Source: Plenodomus lindquistii (Eukaryota > Ascomycota > Dothideomycetes > Pleosporales > Leptosphaeriaceae). From it: a stretch of DNA of 64,000 nucleotides. Numbering within the stretch: the first letter of the stretch is position 1; every line of letters starts with the position of its first letter. Location of the stretch: positions 2,108,001-2,172,000 of the forward strand of contig JANUWI010000003.1 in assembly GCA_025504975.1 (NCBI GenBank), written 5' to 3'. The notes beneath the pieces are model-generated. The model worked only from the letters and a program-made list of their open reading frames with translations, had not been told where the DNA came from and did not search any database. A program made the translations under genes and the position numbers. This document shows, one piece after another, positions 22,515 through 33,204 of this stretch.

Positions 22515-22876
22515 TGGAGGGGAGGTGGTGTGAGGAGTGTGGTAGGGTGCATGGGGTATGGTTCACTGAGTTGACGTCGCGTCCAACTGTCGATACTTGT
22601 CCTGATTCACGGATAGGCTGGACAGAGCAGTGAAAACGAGTGCGCCACCGATCTATAGTGCGTGCTGCATTGGTATCAGTACGTCATTTCGTTCACATGA
22701 AGGTCGCACGCCGGTACCCTTTCACGGCGGTGCTGGTCCGAGCGCAATAGAGGTCCTCCTCTGTCATATATAAAGCTCCTCTCCCCATCATTCTCGTTCA
22801 AGTCCTCCTCTTCTTTACCACCACCCGCTACTTCAAACCGAGTCGCAAGGCTGCTCGCCTCGAGGAAATACCGTTC
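22515..22876. other. Short intergenic region with TATA element
   Basis: Contains the promoter of the 2EXR gene starting at 22877. Nothing else seen. Confidence 0.5.
22767..22774 (+). promoter_or_regulatory. TATA box upstream of 2EXR copy 4
   Basis: TATATAAA lies 103 bp upstream of the ATG at 22877 and is followed by a CT-rich tract, as in many fungal core promoters. Confidence 0.5.
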
Positions 22877-23612
22877 ATGTCTCTCCAGCGTTCCGATGAA
22901 GAGGCCGATGCTTTGTAAGTACCATTTACGCTCTATTCCCTTCTTATTACTGTCAACATGCTAACAGCGTCACAGAACCATCAGGAACCAGAAGAGTTCG
23001 CCTCTTCTACGTCTGCATGTAATCCCCAATTCACAGTTCCTGCAAGCCAAGTACTAACATCCCTGTGCTTACAGTCCAGCAGAACTACGTGACCGTATCT
23101 ACGAATTCGCGTATGGTGGTCATAGAATTGATGTCAGCATGAGACATCCCACCAACGGCCAGTACTACTGCCACGACACTGGAAAACACAACGAGAACCC
23201 ATGCACAAGGAACATCTATCCCTTATTTATACTACTTGGGACGACCATGGCAAGTCGCCAGATTCGTGCAGAAACCAGTCGTCACCTATTTTCTAACAAT
23301 GCCTTTCGAATCGACGAGATGAAGATCTTTCATCCCCTGGATCGCATGTTGTCCCAGCAGCTCAACATGATCAGAATCATCGAAGTTAGATATTGGGACC
23401 TCAATGAGATGATACTCTTCTGGAAAATCAGGCAAGGCAATTGTCCGATCTGGACAGGGCTGAAACGGATCATCATTCTGCTCATGAAGGAGCTTGGGGA
23501 TACAGAGGACTTGCAAGACGAGGTGCAAAAGATGGTGGAGCCGGTTTGCGGCGACGAGATTGAGGTGTTGCTGAGACTATTCCCTGAACACCAATTGATG
23601 CGTATCATCTGA
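22877..23612 (+). CDS. 2EXR-like protein, copy 4, reading frame uncertain
   Basis: Exons 22877-22914 (38 bp, as in copies 1 and 2), 22968-23018 and 23075-23612 close in frame to 208 aa. The last intron has a perfect TACTAAC branch site. However, the family motif in exon 2 (RNQKSSPLLRL, using the CAG acceptor at 22975) is out of frame with the PAELRDRIYEFAYGG that begins exon 3. The in-frame model instead uses the upstream acceptor at 22967 and replaces that motif with unrelated residues. Either a one-base indel near 23017 has broken the gene or the annotated model is a repaired splice form. The rest (MASRQIRAETSRHLFSNNAF) is intact. Confidence 0.55.
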
Positions 23613-24742
23613 GTTGTATGTGAAGGACTCGACCTTATTGACGCTCTTACTCTGCGAGTTCTTTTGGACTTTTCTTGTGCGTGGACTACCTTGAGACCTG
23701 ACATGAAGTTAGGGATCTTGAGCCGCGAGCTCGCATATATACCTTCTTGCTAAAACCATAGCGATGTATCAATAATCGAGTTGGATGTGTCGTCAAGAAC
23801 GATCATTAATGCGAAGTTATCATGGTACACTGCTTCTATGACTGAAACCGAAAACTCGTGACAAACATCATGTCTATCCTAGGCATGGAGTTGGATTTTG
23901 CTGGAGTGGAACGCAACTGAAACCACAAGTAGAATTTTAATTACAACACCAACACATCTTTGAATATATTGCCTGCTTCAGACGCACCGCGTTGAGTATC
24001 TCTGGAAGCACATTTACAATCAATACATCTGTACGAGTATAGCTTTAAGACGGTAATGGTTGGACAGGCAGTAAATTTGTTCACTTGTAAGACTCCCTCG
24101 GAAGCATATTCAGCCGTATTTCACGTCTAACACTAGGCAGAATGAGCCGCACCGTGCATATAGTGCAGAATTGCTGGACAAGGTGAACTTTAAAATTAAT
24201 ATTTGAGGGTTTGGAAGCCCGCGCATGTAGCTGGACTAGAAAATTATTAGTCGCAATCCGGGGCATATCTGGCAGCAGGTGGCGACACAGGCGAGGCGAG
24301 ATCTGATCAACGACAGTTGGTACGATTTTCACTTATATTAATTCGTGGATCCTGCGAATAGGTCTGCAACTGGCACATAGGCTAGAGATAGTCAATCGTG
24401 TACTAGACTAGGCGGTGTCGATGACTCTGTAGGTCGCCCGCCTCATCATCGTGAAAAGTTGGACAAGCAGCAGCACATTAGAAGGTTATCTGCATTTCAA
24501 CTCATAGTAGCATGTCTCCCTAAATTTCACTCGTACGTACAGCTTCTATTGCTCGCTAGAATGGGCACATCTAACCATTGGAAGCTATCAAGGTGACGAA
24601 CGCAGGTATCTGAGGTAATTCAAGGCGCCTTCAGGCCTGGACATCGACAGGCAACACCGCGACATCAATCTATCTGTCACCGTGTAGAGCAGTGTAGCAG
24701 AGAGCTAGATATCGCAAGGTTCTTGTCGGAATCACTTGCGCA
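23613..24742. other. Gene-free stretch
   Basis: Moderately AT-rich. No supported gene, tRNA or repeat was found. Confidence 0.45.
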
Positions 24743-25448
24743 TCAGTAAAGGCTCCACCAACTTGATTTCTCCACATTACTAGCGGTCGAACCGGTCTTG
24801 AAAAGGTGTCTCAAGCTCCAAAGCATATTCCAACGCATGTATGCCCACTCATGGTATTTGTGGACGCCATTGAACTCGAAAGTGACTTGTTTGAGACTGG
24901 CGAAGCTGCGAAGTAGGTACAGATTGTTCAGCGCCGCCGGTTGCAAACGGAAGTAGTACGGCTTGTCCTCCACATCTCGCTCAAACAGCCAAAGTCGTAA
25001 GTTGGTGATGAGCGAGGTGCGGTGAATAGGAAGAAGGTGGCCCAAGAGGAGAGATTTAAGGTACTGTGGGGAACCGTAGAACTGGTTGATGGCGTACGGA
25101 ATTCGATCGGTCTCGGTGTTGATCTGGCGGCACGTACGCGTCAGAGCAAGGAAGTTTCCTAAGCTCTCAGAAGGCACAGTGTGCATTGGGCGTTTGACCA
25201 TGAGGTACTTCTTCTTGCCGTAAGGTCCAGTGATTATCAGCAGCTCGTAGCTCCCGAGTGCATACTCGTAGATCTTGTTGCGGAGCTCGGCAGGAAGGCG
25301 GAGGAGGGGTGACTCTCTTCGGTTGCGGAGCAAGCTATGAATTCTTAGCCTGTGAGAACCGGGAACGAGAATAAACATACATCTGGAATTTCTGGAGGAT
25401 CTGATGCTGATCTAAGACCAGTGAACGGCCAGTCGGCGCGGCTTCCAT
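24743..25448 (-). CDS. 2EXR domain protein, copy 5
   Basis: Exons 25448-25381 (68 bp) and 25334-24743 (GTATGT...TAG, 46 bp, phase 2) give 219 aa. The core reads LLRNRRESPLLRLPAELRNK then IYEYALGSY, followed by LTRTCRQINTETDRIPYAIN. The intron sits at the same place and phase as in the other copies, again with an AT|GT junction. The C-terminal half (FASLKQVTFEFNGVH) resembles the last conserved strand region of longer family members. Function unknown. Confidence 0.8.
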
Positions 25449-26493
25449 GTTGTGAGGTTGTTGGTAAGGACGCGGACGACGGAGAGAGTTGCCATCTAAG
25501 GTGAAAACTTTCGCAACGACAACCTGTCTGAGCTTCGGCAGAAAGCAAGTAGATTTGCAAACGACCTCATACTCAGATTTACAGCCAGTCTCATAGTCTG
25601 AGTCACCTGTGGTAGCACGAGGCCAGTAGTTTCTAGCGGTCGATCTACTGCAGTGAAAGCACATGAGCCTGCTCGTATCTCTCAGTGAGTCTTGCTTCAG
25701 CGCATGCGATTTCTGCTACTCTTGCTGCCGCTCTTCACGTCATCGGATCGATGACACTGTCGCCATGATCCTAATCCCGCCGCGATCCTTCATCTTCGTA
25801 CATCTTTTGACTTTCCTGAAACTTTTTGAGACGCCAGAGTCTACAGAAACTCCTACAACATGTTCGTTGATACAACTTTCTCCATTCTCAATGGTGAACA
25901 ACAGCAAGAAGTCCGTCTTGCCTCATGCAATTCCCACTACTAACGAGTGGTGTAGGGACGGAAGCCACAAGTAAAGCATTTTCATTTGCGCAACGATGGC
26001 TTAGACGTTCACAGTGAAATCTCAATCGAAAAGGACAAGTGATACTGGTTCCGGAATCAAGAAGCTGATAATTGTTGGTGGACGACTCTAGAGCCACGCA
26101 TGAGGTGAAGTCGGAGTGGACGACTGCGCAGATGGTTTGGACAGTCCGCCACACCGCTCGCGCATACGCTAGCGCCCGCCTCGTCCCTATGCTGGCTTCC
26201 TATTTGGCAACGTTGCTGACATGTAGTCGGGAGATATTAATACCAAAGGCGGGGTGAGTTGTCGATATGGTAGCTTACATCCTAAGTCCGCACGCTTGTG
26301 TATACTGAATTACAAATTGTATCGCAATCAAGAAGTTCACCTGCAAGTATAAAGGCTGGATAGACGTAATGCTGATACTCATACATCCAACATTCTCAAT
26401 ACCTTCCCTCTCCAAGACACTCTCACACCAAGTGATCTTACACCTTGCCCCTGTTCTGGACCTCCAATCATCAATTCCGATTCAACCCTCAAT
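25449..26493. other. Intergenic
   Basis: No supported gene. Includes the promoter of the SDR at 26494. Confidence 0.45.
26348..26353 (+). promoter_or_regulatory. TATA box upstream of the atypical SDR
   Basis: TATAAA about 145 bp before the ATG at 26494, followed by a pyrimidine-rich leader. Confidence 0.45.
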
Positions 26494-27294
26494 ATGGCCC
26501 ACCAGAACCGCCTCGCAAATGCCCATGTCCTGGTCTTTGGCGGAACCGCAGGCATCGGCTACGCCATCGCCAACATGGCCCTCTTCTACGGTGCAAGCGT
26601 CACCATCTCCGGATCCGGCCAGCCCAAAGTCGACGCCAAAGTCGAACTGCTGCGATCGCTATACCCCAATTCCCCAGCCTCCAACGTAGCAGGCTTTGCA
26701 TGCGACCTCAACGACAAGGACAATCTCGAGGCCAACTTGAAGGCCATGTTGGACAAGACAACTGAAGGGGGGAGCAAGAAGATTGATCATATCGCCTTCA
26801 CAGCAGGGGACCCAATCAATCTTCCCAAGATAGCTGATGCTACTCCCGATACGATCTTGAGTATTTTCAACGTTCGGCTGGTGGCTCCAGGTATCATCGC
26901 TAAGCTTATCGCTACCGGTGACTACATGCCCAAGTCCGCGGATAGTTCTTTCACTGTGACGGGCGGTGCGGCCACACATCGCCCGATGCCCGGTTGGACG
27001 TTCGGCGTGGCGCTTGGAGCGGCCGTTGAGGGTTTCGCGAGGGGAGCCGCCTTGGACCTCGCTCCACTCAGAGTGAATGTTGTGGTCCCCGGAGCCATAC
27101 ATACCGATATGCTACAGGGCTTTTTGGACAAAGCCGGCCCTGAAGCGCTGGAGGGTATAAAGAGGTCACTCAGTTTGACAGGGACCTTTGGAAAGCCCGA
27201 GGACATTGCGGAAGCATATGGGTGGATTATGAAAGACAGATTCGTGATGGGGACGGTGGTGATGAGTGAAGGTGGTCGTCTGCTGACTCAATAG
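26494..27294 (+). CDS. Atypical short-chain dehydrogenase/reductase
   Basis: Intronless, 266 aa. The Rossmann Gly motif is present as VLVFGGTAGIGYAIA, with CDLNDKDN for the adenine-pocket Asp. The usual catalytic Ser-Tyr-Lys set is not: where SS...YxxxK is expected the protein reads SFTVTGGAATHRPMPGWTFG followed by VALGAAVEG, so neither the Tyr nor the Lys is in place. VNVVVPGAIHTDML and the C-terminal DRFVMGTVVMSEGG are normal for SDRs. It may bind NAD(P) without classical catalysis or use a different mechanism, as seen in some secondary-metabolism SDRs. It is convergent with a Zn2Cys6 regulator 150 bp away. Confidence 0.82.
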   Translation: MAHQNRLANAHVLVFGGTAGIGYAIANMALFYGASVTISGSGQPKVDAKVELLRSLYPNSPASNVAGFACDLNDKDNLEANLKAMLDKTTEGGSKKIDHIAFTAGDPINLPKIADATPDTILSIFNVRLVAPGIIAKLIATGDYMPKSADSSFTVTGGAATHRPMPGWTFGVALGAAVEGFARGAALDLAPLRVNVVVPGAIHTDMLQGFLDKAGPEALEGIKRSLSLTGTFGKPEDIAEAYGWIMKDRFVMGTVVMSEGGRLLTQ

Positions 27295-27443
27295 GTACGA
27301 GCGTTTGTATTCAGGTACAATGGAGAAAACTACGATCTGGAAAATTTCGGAGAGCCCCTAGCGATGCTGGCTTCATATTTATGGCTGTCCAAGAGTTGAA
27401 AAATGACAAAATATTCGGAGCGGCGTCCTGAATCATGAAGCGG

Positions 27444-29427
27444 TCAGGTGATGTCCACAACAATGCCCTTGCGCGAAAGTGCTGCTTCAAACGGGACCTT
27501 CCACGTTGAACAGTCAGCCATGAGGCCCTTGTATCCTCGCTCTCGTAGCTGTTTAATCTCATCAACTCTCTTTTCCATTTCTAATTCAAGGGCAGTGCCG
27601 AACTTTACACCTTGAAAGGTAAATACTTCGTTCATGCGTTCAAAGACCAGCTTGAACAAGTTAATTTCCTCTTCGAGGTCCCCCTGACCAGTTGTACGCC
27701 ACTGAATGACCAATATGCATGCCGCGACATAGAGTGAGGACGCGAAATGCGACGACACGAGGAGATTGAACGAACTCTGCAGAGCGTCCCGGACCATTCG
27801 TGCGATGTTGCGAGCGGCATTTACAGCAATCCTGAATTTGGACGACTTTTCTGGTGGGATTGATCCGTAGTTGCGATAATGCAACAACATTTCAACAGTG
27901 CTGAGTGTGACTTGGAGCCATAGGACGTGACTTCGGTCGTGGAAGGGGGCTTCCATGATTGTAGACGCCTCTCGCGGTATGTTGAGCCGAAATTGAATGA
28001 CCATGGCATCGAGCTCAGCACAATTCTCTGCGTATTCGACGGTGCTGCAATCGTCATGACTAGGGTTTGGTCAGTCGCTTGGGCTTTAAGACGGCTGGGC
28101 AGTACATAGCGTTGACAGATAAAATGAGGTATCCCGCCATTCTGGGCGCTACTTACAGTGAGTGAGTGAGATCAGCAACTTTTCCAAGCAGGACATTGGC
28201 CACAGCAATGTAATGAAGAAGATTCCAGGGCTGCTTTGCAGAGTTCAAGGTGCAAATGAGAAGATCAAGTTGCCTAGCGAATGGGACAGCGTGCTGCGGG
28301 ATTGCCACGATTTCAGGATCCAAGGCTTGAAAGCGTGTATCTGCAATAGGCAGATCAACCTTGAACTGCGACTCAGGGATAGCATGTGGCCATCCGGTTG
28401 GCCAAGCCTGAGTTCTATCCATGATGAACAGCAGCCAGAGAGTTCTTCTACACTCTTCGGCTTCGACCATAGTTCCGACTTCAGACCTGTCCGGGCCGTT
28501 CCGCTCTTCAAAATTGGCATTCGCATGACGATATTTTGAGTTCGATGTAACGGAAGCCCCGGAGTCCATGTGATCTGGAGGGTTAATATGAGATATCAGC
28601 GTGCTTTCCTGAACCTAAGAAGAAATATACCCACTCAGGCCGAGCACAACAATTTGCCTCCATGCCTTACCAAGTAACAGCCAGCTAGCAGAGTAGTCTC
28701 CAATAGTGATGGCATGGAATACTATGCGTAGACAAGACTGGATAGTGCGCAAACCTGCATCCGGTCTTCTTCGCGTCAACTCGTAGTGGAATTTGGCTTG
28801 TTCATGCCAGCATTTCTCTCGGGCCTTGACTGAGGCTTCTTCGTGAAATCTTCCCGATAGACAGCATATGGAATATAGCAAAAGCGACGATTCCGTAATC
28901 ATTTCTCGGCTTCGTACCTGTGCCTTGAAACTTGTCCAATGGAAACATGGGAATAGGTGGTAGAAGTTGTCAAAGAAAAGCCCAACGAGTTCCTCGAGAA
29001 GTTCCTGTGAAGGTAGATTATAGAGTTCGAGAGAGCCTGAAGGATCCTCAAAACCTGGAAAGCCAGCGTCCTCTATACTCGGTCTCTCGAAATCAATCGT
29101 CGGGTTGGAGTCAGAACCCTGCTGCATAGTGCCTGAGATTCCAAGTCCATAATCAACGTTAGTCACTCTAATAAGGTTGTTGCCGATGACACTTTTGATT
29201 GGCCCATCTCTTGTCGACTGGGTAGGAGCGACATGATCATAGTCGCATTTAGTTCCCCATTTGAAGCAAAGCGAGCATGCCGGACGCTCGGCCTATCACA
29301 TTGCTTCAGGACGTCCAAGTCGTCTAATTAAAAGGCTCAAACTTACACCGCACTTCTTCTTTCGTTTCCTGCAGCTGTTGCACGCTTGCTTCCGTTTGGT
29401 GACGGAGGCTGGGATGGTAAGAGGCAT
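27444..29427 (-). CDS. Zn2Cys6 fungal transcription factor
   Basis: Exons 29427-29347, 29292-28635, 28574-28157 and 28059-27444 join in frame to 590 aa. The zinc cluster is ACNSCRKRKKKCGAERPACS followed by LCFKWGTKCDY, i.e. CX2CX6CX6CX2CX6C, with the first intron between the third and fourth Cys. The middle has fungal-TF-MHR features: ELVGLFFDNFYHLFPCFHW, ECRRTLWLLFIMDRTQAWP and PESQFKVDLPIAD. The start at MPLTIPASVTKRKQACN is preferred; an in-frame ATG 51 bp upstream exists. The donor of the second intron is taken as GTGGGT at 28634, because it keeps the frame. Probable local regulator of neighbouring metabolic genes, by context only. Confidence 0.85.
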
Positions 29428-29744
29428 GATCCTTGAAGCCGTCCATCTGTCGCGGTTCGCGGAGGTTAGATGCGTCAAGATCTAACAAGAGATCATCAGT
29501 TCGATAACCGCGTTAGGATTGTGATTCAATAGCTTTTGTTGATTTTGATGCGTGAAGTACAGAGGGGACCGGCGCGTCTGAAGATGTTGAGCTGCAAAGC
29601 CGCGTGAGGCCTGGGTGGCCATTAACGGAGATAACGCAGACTTAATCATCCACTAAGGGCACTCGACTTGTCTTCAATGCGGGCACGCAGGCTATGTCCT
29701 TCGATATGATATGGAACTAAATCTCATTAGATCAATCCAGCTAT
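29428..29744. other. Intergenic
   Basis: 317 bp between the transcription factor start and the 3' end of the next minus-strand gene. Nothing seen. Confidence 0.5.
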
Positions 29745-31856
29745 CTATATAACATTCAACGCAGCATACTCTGATACGGGTATACGTCTATCGATACCAC
29801 TCCCACCAAAAATACTTGCCTTGCGATTTGAGCGACGTTCCACACTCAGTGTTTCCACAGGAACGACTACTCTAATACTTTGCTTCAGCTTCTCGTGCTT
29901 GGCTTCTTTCTGGTTCCTCTTCCATGTTGCTCGCACGTCCTTTGCTTTGTCCCAAAACCCTGACTTCTGAGGGCTGTTCTCGCGTGTCTTGTCTCCAAAG
30001 AAAGTCTCAAACTGACGTCTACCACCCCCTGTTGGGATTGGAGACGAGGTTGGTGACACCTGGTAACTACGTGGGAGTTTCGTTGGAAGAGGTGGTGGCG
30101 GACTGCGAGGGGGAAATACCTCCATTGCGAGTGGAGACGTGGGCTGGGATGGTGTGTGTGCGTTGGACGAAGTATGTGATTGCCGTCTGGATGATGGTAA
30201 CGAGCCAATAGAGTTGCGAAATCTGCCATTTATTGCCATCCCTGGTGCTACGGGGCTTGCAGGTGATGGCTGACTGTACAAAGATGACGGTCGACGAAAT
30301 CCAGACGAAGTCAAGAACGGTAAGTCGGTGTACAGATTAGGAAGGCGGGTATCTGTGAAAGGAGAGATATTACTTTGTGTCGGAGAGTCGGGTCGCGGCA
30401 TGTCAGAGGACAAATTTGGTGCCAGTGCTGATCCTTTTGGTAGTCGCTGCAACATAGTCGTTGGCTGGAGAGGATGGGCCATGGCAGGGTCCGTAGAGGG
30501 ACGGAATGACTGTTGAGAGAAATCAGGGGCAGGTGTTGTGGGTGTACCTGTTCCTGAACGAATCCTTCGATGCCCCAATCCTTTCGCATGAGCCAGGAAA
30601 TTATCGAGGCGGTTGAGTTTGTTCGGTGGTGTACTCTTGCTTGTATGCTGAGAGATGGCGTTCTCAGGGTCAAAGTGTGAAGGGTATCCTTGCTGGGTGC
30701 GACCACTGCCACTACCGTAAAAGTGTTGGAGCGGTATCCACGATGGCATTTTCTTATGCATTCCCTTCGGCGCCGACATGGTGATCACAGCTGTTTCGGA
30801 TGGTCTTCTCTGGGAATAAGTACTGGAGAAAGAGCTTCCTGACGACTTGCTCCATGCTAACGGCTGAGGGACCATTTCTTGCTCCCTCTGAGATGGTTGT
30901 GGCCGTGCTGTGAGTCCTGTCCGGGATAACGTCGTGCGAAGAGCTGGGTGTATCAGCATCTCCACTGTTTGTGGATAGTCCTTGTTGTATTGGTGGGCGA
31001 GAACGTTGTGGTAGTCTTGAGAGAAGCTCAGTTGCGCGAGCTTGTCGTCCGAAACTGCAGAGACCGCTTGGCTCGAGGCAGATGAGTCGTCTTCAACAAT
31101 TGGTTGTGGATCCTTGCCACGCAAGACCATGAGCGGCAGGCCGTCCTCATCTGCCTGTGACGCATCAGGACGATTTGCCCAACCTTCCCAAACGGTATTG
31201 CTGTTCCGTGGTGAGCCTATGCCAAGAGATGCAAAAGCCTTCGCCTTTGTAGCTGCATCGGAAGCTCGGTAAGAAGGATATTCCCAAGTTCTCACACCAA
31301 CCTGTGACTCTTTTGGTAGATCTACGTATGTCTCGCTATAGATGCTAGGAGAAAGGCTTGACTGGTTATCATTTGGTACGGACGTAGCCGAGCTATCAGA
31401 TCCGCTAAGCCTTGATTCTCTCACGGATATGGATAACCTTGAAGGATTACGTGGTGGCGGTTCTGGCCTCATTTCCATCGCTCTATAGCCTGGCTTCAAG
31501 GGATCACGCTGCATATCGTAAGCGTTTACGACATCGGCGAACATATCGTCATGAATATCGTACGGTCCGGGCGATGGCTCTGGAAGCAGCGGACGACAGT
31601 TCTGATTAGGGGAGATCGACGTGGTGTTGAATGTCTGAGCATGCGGGGTTGCGATGTCCCAGTCCCACTCAGTCGGGGTTTGCCACGCAGCAAGGTTTCC
31701 TTCGTCTGTTGGACGCAATAGCGATTGTACGGGGGTCTCTCCTTGTGGAATGGTGAGAGATGGTGGAAGCGGAGGAAGAGGCTTTTGGTGTTGAATGCCA
31801 GGGTTGGGTGGCACTGTTCGGATGAACGATTTGAACGAACGTACAGGTCTCTCCAT
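29745..31856 (-). CDS. Disordered hypothetical protein
   Basis: Single frame of 703 aa from MERPVRSFKSFIRTVPPNPG; the frame is open for 53 further codons upstream, but this ATG begins the first conserved-looking stretch. The protein is Ser/Pro-rich throughout with proline runs (KPLPPLPPSL, PPRSPPPPLPTKLPRSY) that could bind SH3 or profilin-type partners. The tail is basic (KAKDVRATWKRNQKEAKHEK) and ends VERRSNRKASIFGGSGIDRR. No catalytic domain is visible. I do not recognise it by name; the tail resembles that of signalling scaffolds, but this is a guess. Confidence 0.65.
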   Translation of the reverse strand: MERPVRSFKSFIRTVPPNPGIQHQKPLPPLPPSLTIPQGETPVQSLLRPTDEGNLAAWQTPTEWDWDIATPHAQTFNTTSISPNQNCRPLLPEPSPGPYDIHDDMFADVVNAYDMQRDPLKPGYRAMEMRPEPPPRNPSRLSISVRESRLSGSDSSATSVPNDNQSSLSPSIYSETYVDLPKESQVGVRTWEYPSYRASDAATKAKAFASLGIGSPRNSNTVWEGWANRPDASQADEDGLPLMVLRGKDPQPIVEDDSSASSQAVSAVSDDKLAQLSFSQDYHNVLAHQYNKDYPQTVEMLIHPALRTTLSRTGLTARPQPSQREQEMVPQPLAWSKSSGSSFSSTYSQRRPSETAVITMSAPKGMHKKMPSWIPLQHFYGSGSGRTQQGYPSHFDPENAISQHTSKSTPPNKLNRLDNFLAHAKGLGHRRIRSGTGTPTTPAPDFSQQSFRPSTDPAMAHPLQPTTMLQRLPKGSALAPNLSSDMPRPDSPTQSNISPFTDTRLPNLYTDLPFLTSSGFRRPSSLYSQPSPASPVAPGMAINGRFRNSIGSLPSSRRQSHTSSNAHTPSQPTSPLAMEVFPPRSPPPPLPTKLPRSYQVSPTSSPIPTGGGRRQFETFFGDKTRENSPQKSGFWDKAKDVRATWKRNQKEAKHEKLKQSIRVVVPVETLSVERRSNRKASIFGGSGIDRRIPVSEYAALNVI

Positions 31857-33204
31857 CCCTATTAATGGCGAGGACCATAGTATGTGCTGCTTGACCGGAG
31901 ACGGTAGATGTTCTCGTCCTTTGGACATTCCTCGACCGTCGCGAACAGACGAAAGGTTAAGATAAGGTGCATTGCTGGCAGGCCTTCTGGAATATTTCCA
32001 AACAAAGAATAACATCTGCCTACACCAGCAGAATACACGTGAGTTCAGACTAAAGCGGAAGTGCTGGCCTACTCTATGCTCAGGAGCGGAACAAAGACCA
32101 ATAGGCCACGCTCATTCCTTTGAAGAATGTATCGACGGTCGCGGCCACAGCCACATGGCTGCGGCTCGCTGTCTTCAGTTCGCCTTTCTCGCTTGGCTCG
32201 AACATGGTGTTCTTTTGTCTTCTAGTCTCATCTTCATGATATTAATGCGATCCCAACGCTGATCCGACTCGCGTCAACGCTCCCCATGCTGCCTTGACCA
32301 GCCAGCTGGCCGGGAAAGGAGGAGGCCCCGAACACGCGTTTCGAGCGGTAAAGGTATGCGAGTATAAACTATCCTTGGTCTAGTGGGAGTGTGACGCACT
32401 GCTCAGTGGCGCTCGAGGGATGTTGACAGGCTGTGGAGACGGGTGCGGATTGCGCTCGCCGTTTGGGGGCTGCCAAGCCGCCCTGTCGGAGGAACAGCAC
32501 GCCCGGAGTTCCTCCCATACCGGTACCTTAGACGCAACGGTCATAACAACGCACCTTGTATGGCTACAGTTGTGGTAAGAGATGACCACTGCCGCGTTGC
32601 ATTGATTCTCGAGCCGTTGAACAGCTTGTAATAACATTTTGAGATTGGTGTCATACAAAATCCGTGCCAACGCGATGGTGAGGCTGAATCGGCGCAACAT
32701 CAGCCCGCCACTGCTCACAGCGTCTGTGTGTCTGTGAGATGGGGGGCATTTCAACTGCAAGCCATGCGTGAATTCTACAATCACATACGCTTACTGCCGC
32801 CTGGAAGCCAAGCAAGGCTTCCTGTACCATCCGTAATCAGCTGGGTTCGTTATCATCCATCATGCCAGCTCCACCATTTTGCGAACCTGCTGCTATTCAT
32901 CGCAGAAGTATTGCACCGTTGGACATCCCTACAACGCTCGATTGGTCTAAACATCCGTTGTAAAAGCACGTTGAAAATGCCCGAGATGCCAAAAATGTTG
33001 TTCCGGTCAATCATGGTACAGCCGAGATGACACGCAGTCCGCTCACTGCTGCTCGGAGTAAGAATGTGGCTTGCACTACCACCTTTCAGTGTGGGCGTGT
33101 TTGGGATATATGTATCACTCGCGCCTGTGTTCTCAAGGCAGTCGAACATCACTGAGCTTTCAATCCCTGGACGGGCATAATTTCTGGGCAACGACCAAAT
33201 CGTT
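31857..33204. other. Intergenic, no gene seen
   Basis: 1.3 kb between divergent loci (hypothetical protein and MFS pseudogene). Only shadow frames present. Confidence 0.45.
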
